Below are positions 57,815-64,000 of a DNA stretch of 64,000 nucleotides, piece after piece. Both the position numbers and the translations under genes were made by a program. Position 1 is the stretch's first letter. Each line of letters begins with the position of its first letter. Source of the DNA: DASXAI01 sp963728985. GTDB taxonomy: Bacteria > Actinomycetota > Acidimicrobiia > Acidimicrobiales > Ilumatobacteraceae. The stretch is from assembly GCA_963728985.1 (NCBI GenBank), contig CAVSME010000002.1, positions 62,001 to 126,000 on the forward strand. The letters are read 5' to 3'. A model generated the notes under the pieces. It was not told the DNA's origin and did not search any database. It saw only the letters and a program-made list of their open reading frames with translations.

Positions 57815-58084
57815 ATGCTCGATCCGAGGCACCGGTTCCTCATCGACTTCTGCGTCCCTTGAAACTACGTACCCCGTGCCGTCAGTTTGGCGGACCAGCT
57901 TCTCAGCGGTTGGGCCCCAATCATCGAGAACATCGAGCTCATTCCGTCATCCAACGGCCGCTTCGAGGTGTCGCTCGACGGTGACCTCATCTTCTCGAAG
58001 AAGGCGCTCGGACGACACGCCGCGCCTGGTGAGATTGTCGACCTCGTGCGCCAACGCATCGGCCCAGAGATCCCCCGCAGCTGA
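57815..58084 (+). CDS. SelW/Rdx-family thioredoxin-like protein with in-frame TGA (candidate selenoprotein)
   Basis: From ATG 57815 (GGAGGG at 57804-57809, five bases upstream) the frame reads MLDPRHRFLIDFCVP, then TGA at 57860-57862, then NYVPRAVSLADQLLSGWAP, IELIPSSNGRFEVSLDGDLI and FSKKALGRHAAPGEIVDLVR to a TGA at 58082. The Rdx family (SelW/SelT/SelH) has CxxC or CxxU at exactly this place; reading the TGA as selenocysteine gives CVPU and an 89-residue protein of normal length. The family is thought to act in thiol redox. Alternatives are a TGC-to-TGA nonsense mutation or a sequence error. Confidence 0.72.
57863..57900 (+). promoter_or_regulatory. possible bacterial SECIS hairpin after the TGA
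   Basis: CC-GT-GCC (57874-57880) can pair with GGC-GG (57889-57893) around the loop GTCAGTTT, with the GT bulged. The loop starts 18 bases after the TGA and begins with GT, as in bacterial SECIS apical loops. The stem is short, so this is suggestive only. Confidence 0.3.
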
Positions 58085-58426
58085 TGCCGGCGAGTTGGCC
58101 CCGCTACCTTCTGTGAGGGTGGTGCGACCGAGCCGAAAGCGGGTCGCTCCTGATTGCAGGGTGGGGGTCACGGTCGCCAGCTGACCGAGGGCGGCGTGAA
58201 CCTCGCATCGGACGAAGATGCCGGCGGGAGCGCTGAGCGGGCGGCGACTTCACCGGGGGCCAGACCGACGTCGACTTCGAAGCCGTTGGAACGTCGCCTC
58301 GCTTCGCGCCACTACGGAATCAACCGATTGCCGCAGTAGCGACAGCGGTAACCGTCCGGCGGCGGACCTCGAGCCTCCCATGACCGCGGTGGACAGCGAC
58401 GGACCGGAGTGGCCTCAAACGCCGGG
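58085..58426. other. gene-free stretch with a zinc-knuckle-like fragment
   Basis: No intact gene. On the minus strand a frame ending at 58312 contains DGYRCRYCGNRLIP, a CxxC knuckle like those opening HNH-type proteins, but it lacks a start, the second CxxC and the rest of a domain. It is probably a gene scrap, in keeping with the decayed island. Confidence 0.35.
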
Positions 58427-59191
58427 TCAGCGGAGCGCGGGTTCGAGTGCGGCGGCGACCTGGCCGTAGCGGTTGACCGGGATGAGGTGGGCGCCGTCGA
58501 ACGCGTTCGAGTCGCGAACGTCGAGGACGAGCTCAACAGCGAGATCGATGCCGGCATTGGGGTTGGCGTCGAGTCGGTCGAGGATGTCGCGCGGGACCGC
58601 GAGCTGCGGGACGTCGGCACCGACCTTGCGGGCCATGCTGGCAGACGGCAGCGCCATGACCCCGGCGTAGACCGCGCCGTCGAACTCGATGCCGGCCCGC
58701 CAAGTGACTATCGCGTCGAGGTCATAGGAGACCTGCAGGTACCAGGCATCGGCGTCGTGCTTCCATGCCGGCACGGCGCCGAGGCCGCAGGAGACACCGA
58801 TGCGGATGGGCATCGTCTGCTCCTCGGCGAAGTCGCGTGCCATGTCGATCATGGATCGCACCGTGAGGTCGTCGGAACGTCGACCTGTCTCGGGTCGGTC
58901 GCCGTACACGAAGAGGAACTCCCCGACGCCGTAGGCCGCCGCGGTGAGCAGGTCGCGCCGGAAGCCGAGCAGGTTGCGGTCCCGGGCGTTGATGCACGCG
59001 ACGGCGCGGCACCCCATCTGCGCGACCTCGTGGGCCACGGCGACGCTCGACACGGTCGCACGACCGATGTGGTTGTCCGGGATCAGGAAGCGGGTCGCGA
59101 TCGTGCTGAGGACCCCGATCTGGTGGCGGACCCGCGTCAGGTCGGGGCGAGTCGCCGGCTCGATCTCGCACACCACCTCGAACGCATCCAT
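58427..59191 (-). CDS. methylenetetrahydrofolate reductase-like protein
   Basis: About 255 residues of the MetF TIM-barrel family: FEVVCEIEPATRPDLTRVRH, TRFLIPDNHIGRATVSSVAV, ARDRNLLGFRRDLLTAAAYG, FLFVYGDRPETG and IRIGVSCGLGAVPAWKHDAD. The typical MetF Glu near the start (here E10) is present. MetF proper is about 290 residues; this shorter form may serve another folate or C1 reaction. ATG 59191 lies six bases after TAGTAT (59203-59198), a leaderless start. Confidence 0.75.
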   Translation of the reverse strand: MDAFEVVCEIEPATRPDLTRVRHQIGVLSTIATRFLIPDNHIGRATVSSVAVAHEVAQMGCRAVACINARDRNLLGFRRDLLTAAAYGVGEFLFVYGDRPETGRRSDDLTVRSMIDMARDFAEEQTMPIRIGVSCGLGAVPAWKHDADAWYLQVSYDLDAIVTWRAGIEFDGAVYAGVMALPSASMARKVGADVPQLAVPRDILDRLDANPNAGIDLAVELVLDVRDSNAFDGAHLIPVNRYGQVAAALEPALR

Positions 59192-59366
59192 CACGAGATA
59201 CTACGACCGCATTGAACGGGCCGGTCCTTCCCGGTGAGGCCCAAGCTCGCGTCGGACGGCGCCCGGACGCGGAGCGCGCCGGCGCGCCTCATTCCCGGTC
59301 TCTGCGAGCCATGCCCTACTCCTTGTCCCTTATCGCCGGCTGGATGTGAGGTGTTCGCTGTGCGTC

Positions 59367-60194
59367 CTATGAGCATGGAGGTGTAGGTGATGACGACACT
59401 TGAGGAGCCGACGACAACTCTCTGGCGGCCAGCGGATGCGACGCCGTTTGATGAAGCTCAACTAGCGGCGGCCGCGTTTCTCGCGCGTTATAGCGGGCGA
59501 ACGTTGGACGCGTACCGGCACGACCTTCGCTGCGCCGGGCGGTGACTTCGATTCGGTCAAGAGCGTCGTCCATCGCGGTGAGCAGCTCGAACCTGGCGTC
59601 CCGGTCCAGTCCGTAGGCATCGGCTACCAGTCGGAGCCGTGCCGGCCGGTCGGCCGTTCGCCAACCCATGCGGGCCTGGTCGAAGTCGTCTTCGATCGGT
59701 ACACAGAGGCGGGCGAACTGGGCCAGGTCATAGACGGGGCGGCCAGGTGCCGCGAACTCGAAGTCGAGCAGCGCAACTGCGATGCCGTCCCGGAAGACGA
59801 CGTTCGAGAGCTCCACGTCGTTGTGGCAGACAAGGCTTCCGCCCGCGGGGTCGGCAAGGTCATCATTCCAGGGGAAACCCAGAGGGTCGAACCCGCGGGA
59901 AGCGCCGTGCAGCCTGTGCAGCAGCCTCGCTACGGAGGCCAGAGCGGCGTCCGATTGGCTCCACTCCGGATACGGCGACCGCGGCACGTCGCCCTCGATG
60001 AACAAGAGCCGCTCGCGTCCGTCCTCGTCGATGCCCACCGGCGTCGGGGCGCCCTCGAAACCGTCGTTGCGCACCGCCACCAGGAACGCGTGGATCGAAC
60101 CCGAGTACCGGCTCGAGGGTCGAAGAACATGCGGACCGACACGAACGACCTGGCCCGCGTTCGCGATTCCACCTTCGAGCGGCTGCTCGTCCAC
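59367..60194 (-). CDS. aminoglycoside phosphotransferase-family kinase, C-terminus altered
   Basis: APH/choline-kinase fold: GGSLVCHNDVELSNVVFRDG holds the catalytic His-Asn-Asp, ALLDFEFAAPGRPVYDLAQF the Mg-binding DFE, and LDRLHG-like ARLLHRLHGAS precedes them. The N-terminal lobe (VRVGPHVLRPSSRYSGSIHA) is short. After DALDRIEVTARRSEG (about 59530) the frame runs through antisense of an integrase fragment to 59367, so the native end was probably replaced. GTG 60194 is a guess; the frame is open to 60269. Substrate unknown; resistance is not implied. Confidence 0.65.
   Translation of the reverse strand: MDEQPLEGGIANAGQVVRVGPHVLRPSSRYSGSIHAFLVAVRNDGFEGAPTPVGIDEDGRERLLFIEGDVPRSPYPEWSQSDAALASVARLLHRLHGASRGFDPLGFPWNDDLADPAGGSLVCHNDVELSNVVFRDGIAVALLDFEFAAPGRPVYDLAQFARLCVPIEDDFDQARMGWRTADRPARLRLVADAYGLDRDARFELLTAMDDALDRIEVTARRSEGRAGTRPTFARYNARETRPPLVELHQTASHPLAARELSSAPQVSSSPTPPCS
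59390..59545 (+). pseudogene. N-terminal remnant of a second tyrosine integrase
   Basis: From ATG 59390, with GGAGG eight bases upstream, 51 codons read MTTLEEPTTTLWRPADATPF, then AQLAAAAFLARYSGRTLDAY and RHDLR. This is the SAM-like core-binding start of actinobacterial tyrosine integrases. Similarity ends near 59530, where the kinase gene sequence begins on the other strand, and a stop follows at once. It belongs to a different integrase from the remnant at 56.0 kb. Confidence 0.7.
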
Positions 60195-60347
60195 ATCGTC
60201 ATTCTGGCACTCCAGATTCGGCGGTCCGGGTCTGCGACGTCGGAGCAATATGGCGCGCCCGAAGGACACGCCGTAGCCGTTCCGTTCCGTTGCAGCTGCC
60301 GCTCGTGGCGGACGATCCCCATCAGGGCAATCTGGCTCGCGACCGCC

Positions 60348-61145
60348 TCAGACGGCCCTCGCCCTTTCGGGTTGGGCGATCGGGCTGTCCAGTCTGAATC
60401 CCTTCCACGCGCAGTAGATGCCGAGCGACAGTTCCCACGCAGCCTCCGGCAGTGTCAGAAGGCCAGACAGTGTCGAACCGTTGTCGTAGACATTGCACAG
60501 GATCAGCACGAAGGACAGGATCAGCAAAGGACCACCGATGAGACCCAGTAGCGCCATCCGCGGCGGCACCAGTGCCGATCGGTACATCAAGTAGCCCAGG
60601 ATCAAGCCGTTGCCGATTCCCGCGACGAGACCGGGTCCCCACTGGAACGCCCAGTCGTAGGTATGCACCAGTGCGTCGCCTGACGCACCGAGTGCCGTGG
60701 CCTGTGCGCCAGTCGCGGACGCCAATGAGTCCGCCACGTTCACAACTGAGATGATGCTCATGAGGCCGATGGCGGCGAAGACCGACTCCATGACGCGAGC
60801 GCTGACGTATCCGAGCGAGAGAATTTCGCTCTGCCGTCTGGCGAGCGGGTAGAGGACAACGGCGGTTCCGATTTGGGTGATGATGAGCCCGAACTCGAGC
60901 ACCGCGCCCAGCTTGAGGCTTGCGACGGAAGTGTCCCCTGGGATGAAGTGCATGTTGGACCAGCTGGCGCCGACTCCGTGAACGAACAGCAGCCGCGCTG
61001 GGATGCTCGTGACGAACGTACCGATGAACAGCCAACCGAAGAGCCGTCCAGTTCGCTGAACATCCACGGGTTGGACCTCCAATGGTCGCGGAGCAGCGGT
61101 CAATGCTTCGCGGGTTCGGACCGTACACCGCCCAGAGGTGCGCAT
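60348..61145 (-). CDS. DUF4386-family membrane protein
   Basis: About 265 residues with six hydrophobic segments (RLFGWLFIGTFVTSIPARLL, GLIITQIGTAVVLYPLA, VMESVFAAIGLMSIISVVN, LVAGIGNGLILGYLMYR, LLGLIGGPLLILSFVLILC, AAWELSLGIYCAWKGF). The order and the RTGRLFGWLF start match DUF4386, a family of unknown function common in gut and soil bacteria. The first 27 residues are not typical of the family, so a start nearer about 61070 is possible. Isolated, in the island. Confidence 0.75.
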   Translation of the reverse strand: MRTSGRCTVRTREALTAAPRPLEVQPVDVQRTGRLFGWLFIGTFVTSIPARLLFVHGVGASWSNMHFIPGDTSVASLKLGAVLEFGLIITQIGTAVVLYPLARRQSEILSLGYVSARVMESVFAAIGLMSIISVVNVADSLASATGAQATALGASGDALVHTYDWAFQWGPGLVAGIGNGLILGYLMYRSALVPPRMALLGLIGGPLLILSFVLILCNVYDNGSTLSGLLTLPEAAWELSLGIYCAWKGFRLDSPIAQPERARAV

Positions 61146-61298
61146 ATCTGCCGCACTGTTACGGTCACTCCGTGTTGAGGTCCGGCACCTCGGTGCCTAG
61201 CCGTTCATGCAGGAGTTTGAGGTCGTGTCGGTCGACCGGTCGCGGAGGATACGCGGTGTAGAACTTGACGGCCCAGTCCGCTGAGATGCATCGCAAGA

Positions 61299-61973
61299 GA
61301 GCACTTCTCCGTCGACGGGACCCTGCTGGAGGCGTGGGCGTCGCACAAGAGCTTCAAGCCCAAGGACGGCTCCGGTGACGGCCAGCGGCCAGGTTCGGGC
61401 CGCAACGCCGAGGTGCAGTGGCACGGCCAGCGCCGCTCCAACGACACCCACGCCTCGACGACCGATCCCGAGTCGAGGCTGTATCGCAAGAGCCACAACA
61501 CCGCGGCGACGCTGTGCTACTCGGCGCATCTGCTGATGGAGCACCGCAACGCCCTCATCGTCGATGCCGAGTTGACCACCGCCGATGGCTATGCCGAGCG
61601 GGCCGCCGCCATCGACATGCTCGCCCGCCTACCCAAGCGGGCCAGGCGCCGCACCGTCGCTGGTGACAAGGGCTACGACACCCGAGGGTTCGTCGCCCAG
61701 GCCCGCGACCTCGGCTTCACCCCGCACGTCGCCCAGAACAACACCCGGCAACGCTCCGCCATCGACGGGCGCACCACCCGCCACACCGGTCACGAGACCA
61801 GCATGCGGATCCGGAAACGGATCGAGGAACCCTTCGGGTGGATCAAGACCGTCGGCGGCGGCCGCAAGCTCCGCTACATAGGCCGCCAACGCAACCGGGC
61901 CTGGTTCAAGATCACCGCGGCGGCCTACAACCTGCTTCGCATCACGACCCTCGACGCCGCTGCAGCGACATAA
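61299..61973 (+). mobile_element. IS5-type (DDE_Tnp_1) transposase remnant lacking its N-terminus
   Basis: Frame from 61299 reads EHFSVDGTLLEAWASHKSFK, RSNDTHASTTDPESRLYRKS, LTTADGYAERAAAIDMLARL, VAGDKGYDTRGFV and EEPFGWIKTVGGGRKLRYIG. The DGT, DKGYD and E-containing motifs supply the DDE triad. The N-terminal dimerisation/HTH part (about 100 residues) is missing and no ATG opens the frame, so the element is dead. Its right flank has cut a nucleotidyltransferase gene. Confidence 0.85.
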
Positions 61974-62119
61974 GCAGCGCCGACCCCCTGGGCAACGAGC
62001 CCGCCCACAGCAGCCGAACAAGCCCAACGAACAAAGACGGCAACCAACGGCTACCCGCCCTCTCACGCCACCAACACTCCCGGCCACCGCCGCCGCCGCC
62101 GATCAGGCCTTCTTCCACA

Positions 62120-62484
62120 CCTGCTAGCTGACCCTCGAGACATCCTTCACCGCTCAACGACTCTGCGGGATACGCGACACCGTAGATGTTCTTGCCATGC
62201 CGGTCGAAGGTGAACGAGTGCACGTCGACTTCGTGTCCCTGCTTGTCGCCGAGGACGAACATCCATGGCTGAGCATCATCCCGCTCGACCGGCTCGTAGC
62301 CCCGAGCGCTCATGATTGTTCGGAGTTCCTCGACATCGTCGTGCCTCACTGCGATGTCGAGGTCGCTGTGTGGTCGGGTCTGCTCACCGAGCAAGGCGTC
62401 GATGCCCCAACCGCCATCGAGCCAGACCTCGATGTGATGGTCGGCGAGCAACCTGTAGAGGGCGAGTACTTCGTGTTGCTCCAC
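62120..62484 (-). pseudogene. nucleotidyltransferase (lincosamide nucleotidyltransferase-like), 3' end lost
   Basis: The frame shows EVLALYRLLADHHIEVWLDG, GWGIDALLGEQTRPHSDLDI and VDVHSFTFDRHGKNIYGVAY followed by PAESLSGEG. GG-W-x-D...DxD is the catalytic motif of nucleotidyltransferases of the LinA/AadA kind. After about 62130 the sequence turns into low-complexity IS-flanking DNA (Gly run), so roughly the last 40 residues are missing. The start is uncertain; GTG 62484 or an upstream codon up to 62571 are possible. Confidence 0.6.
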
Positions 62485-62859
62485 AATCTGCAGCCTGCCA
62501 TGACGGCCGGGCTCACGGGCCCCGCGAACGAATGCATATCTGCCGATCGGTGTCGACCTAGGTGCGCCCACGACGCGCTCGGGAAGCTACATAGTCGGCG
62601 ATCCCGCTCAGGCAGCGAGCGGCGAACACCCCCGTAGCGAACGACTGCGGTTCTCCCACCCGGAGTTCGGTCGCCGCGGCCGGGCACGCCGACCGTCCGA
62701 CCACAGCTACCTGCCGAACTAACGATCACGACCCCGGCCTGCTGGCGAGCGTGGAGTGGCCCGCAGCGACCGATGACGGCGGAGGCGGGTCGGAGCGCGT
62801 TGACTGTCTCTACGTGGTCATGCGGTGTTGATTGCCCTAGGAGGCGGCAGGCTAGGACC

Positions 62860-63738
62860 ATGGCTGATCAAGGCAACATCACGGCCGCAGCCGCCGGCAC
62901 CATCGACATCGGTGGTGACCTCACGGTCAATCGGCTCGGGTTTGGGGCGATGCGAATCACCGGCTCGGGGATCTGGGGCGATCCTCCTGACGCCGACGAG
63001 GCCAAGGCGGTGCTTCGCCGAGCCGTGGCGCTCGACGTCCAGTTCATCGACACCGCCGACTCGTACGGTCCGGAGGTCAGCGAGCGTCTCATCGCCGAGG
63101 CTCTCTATCCCTATCCAGGCGATCTCGTGATCGCCACCAAAGGCGGCCTCGTTCGGCCCGGCCCGAACCAGTGGCGTGCCGACGGGCGGCCGGCCCACTT
63201 GCGCAGCGCGTGCGAGGGGAGTTTGCGCCGACTCCGCCTCGACCAGATCGCTCTGTACCAGTTCCACCGACCCGATCCGGCGGTTCCGTTGGGCGAGTCG
63301 ATCGGGGCCCTCGCCGAACTGAAGGACGAGGGCAAGATCCGCCACATCGGCCTCAGCAACGTCACCGGAGAACAGCTGCACGAGGCGCAAGCGCTGACGC
63401 CGATCGTTTCCGTGCAGAACCGCTACAACCTCGGTGATCTCCAGTGGGACTCCATGGTCGACGTGTGCGAGGAAGAGACGCTGGCATTCTTGCCTTGGGC
63501 GCCTATCCAGGACGCCGACCGCAGAGCAGTGAAGGCGGTGGCCAAGCGCCGTCAGGTCTCGACGCGCGAGGTGGCGCTGGCATGGCTGCTTGCCCGCTCG
63601 CCGGCGATGCTGCCGATCCCGGGCACGGGCTCGGTCGCGCACCTTGAGCAGAACATCGCCGCCGCCAGTCTCGCGCTCACGCCCGACGACCAGACGGCCC
63701 TGGCGGGCCGCTCGCGTGGGGCTCCCTCGACGAGATAG
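62860..63738 (+). CDS. aldo/keto reductase
   Basis: The 292-residue protein has the AKR features LGFGAMRITGSGIWG, VQFIDTADSYGPEVSERLIA (catalytic Asp and Tyr), ATKGGLVRPG (catalytic Lys), ALYQFHRPDP (His) and LPIPGTGSVAHLEQN for NADPH binding. All four catalytic residues are present. It is an NADPH-dependent carbonyl reductase with unknown substrate. AGGAGG lies 15 bases before the ATG, which is long; the start is supported mainly by the family's usual N-terminus. Confidence 0.88.
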   Translation: MADQGNITAAAAGTIDIGGDLTVNRLGFGAMRITGSGIWGDPPDADEAKAVLRRAVALDVQFIDTADSYGPEVSERLIAEALYPYPGDLVIATKGGLVRPGPNQWRADGRPAHLRSACEGSLRRLRLDQIALYQFHRPDPAVPLGESIGALAELKDEGKIRHIGLSNVTGEQLHEAQALTPIVSVQNRYNLGDLQWDSMVDVCEEETLAFLPWAPIQDADRRAVKAVAKRRQVSTREVALAWLLARSPAMLPIPGTGSVAHLEQNIAAASLALTPDDQTALAGRSRGAPSTR

Positions 63739-64000
63739 GTCTCGCAGACCGAGGCCTCCGGGCGAGCTGGGGGCCCGGTGTAAGGCGAGGCGCTGGCCGC
63801 CTCTATCCGCCACGACAGATCGCCCGTACCTGGTGGACGTGGTCTGACGCGACGTGGGCCGTCGCCCGAGTGGCCGTCGAGGGGCGCGCGTCCGGTCCTT
63901 CACGCTCGGCTCTCCGATTGGGAAGGTGCTCGAGGTGGCGCCGACGCAGCGGTCAGTTGTCTGTCCCGACCCTTGTTCCGTCGGATGGCATTGCCCGCAT
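63739..64000. other. end of window without a recognisable gene
   Basis: About 260 bases follow the aldo/keto reductase. No start signal, repeat or terminator stands out; a gene beginning beyond the edge cannot be excluded. Confidence 0.4.

Noticed and set aside
57656..57862. 68-codon frame ending at the TGA in the SelW-like gene
   Set aside because: It covers the N-terminal residues of the candidate selenoprotein with an unrelated upstream extension; the ribosome site supports the start at 57815 instead.
58437..58460. GCGGGTTCGAGTGC as a second attachment-site copy
   Set aside because: It shares only GCGGGTTCGA with the tRNA T arm and lies inside the reductase gene's end; not enough for an att repeat.
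61942..62571. 210-codon frame taken as a complete nucleotidyltransferase
   Set aside because: Only the part above about 62120 resembles the family; the rest is IS-flanking, Gly/Arg-rich sequence, so I recorded a truncated gene.

Overview
The window comes from a high-GC actinobacterium, most likely in or near the class Acidimicrobiia. This is an inference from gene style: F420-type luciferase-like oxidoreductase, HspR-controlled dnaK-grpE-dnaJ-hspR plus clpB, secreted proteins with repeated LDTR motifs, a sortase-type LPTTG protein, GTG/TTG starts and many genes that look leaderless (a TANNNT box 6-8 nt before the start codon). No rRNA and no CRISPR array is present.

Layout. 1-10 kb: a secreted beta-propeller fragment, a CoA-transferase, a frameshifted GGDEF-EAL protein, an MFS exporter preceded by an 8-codon leader ORF and a hairpin, a secreted protein, and a regulatory trio (two LuxR-type proteins with atypical receivers and a small sigma-70 factor). 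10-23 kb: pyrE, an LLM oxidoreductase, rsgA, a secreted SGNH hydrolase, purF-purM, then surface-glycan genes (membrane protein, NodB deacetylase, and the overlapping DegT aminotransferase - epimerase - GT2 operon). 23-33.5 kb: most of the purine pathway (purL, purSQ and the coupled operon purA-purD-purB-purC plus an acyl-CoA synthetase). 33.5-41 kb: a sortase substrate and the heat-shock block. 41-55.7 kb: gpmA, an exopolysaccharide sugar transferase, amt, a GH63-type glycosidase, a winged-helix regulator with an antiporter/GlnD-like fusion, a stand-alone cNMP-binding protein, a membrane Fe-S oxidoreductase and dcd.

At 55.79 kb a tRNA-Gly(CCC) marks the edge of an accessory region running to the end of the window. 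It holds the 3' end of a tyrosine integrase, an IS256-family remnant, the 5' end of another integrase, an IS5-type remnant, a truncated nucleotidyltransferase and several small cargo genes. Among them is the most notable find: a SelW/Rdx-type gene whose CxxC motif reads C-V-P-TGA, that is, a candidate selenocysteine codon, in an otherwise uninterrupted frame with a good ribosome binding site.

Recurring themes are palindromic intergenic repeats (a 56-bp family with three copies, a 59-bp family with two, and CACAGcCTGTG palindromes), chains of stop/start overlaps (GTGA, TGATG) in the purine, glycan and chaperone operons, and two single-base frameshifts (GGDEF-EAL and purB) that may be assembly errors because purB is normally essential.
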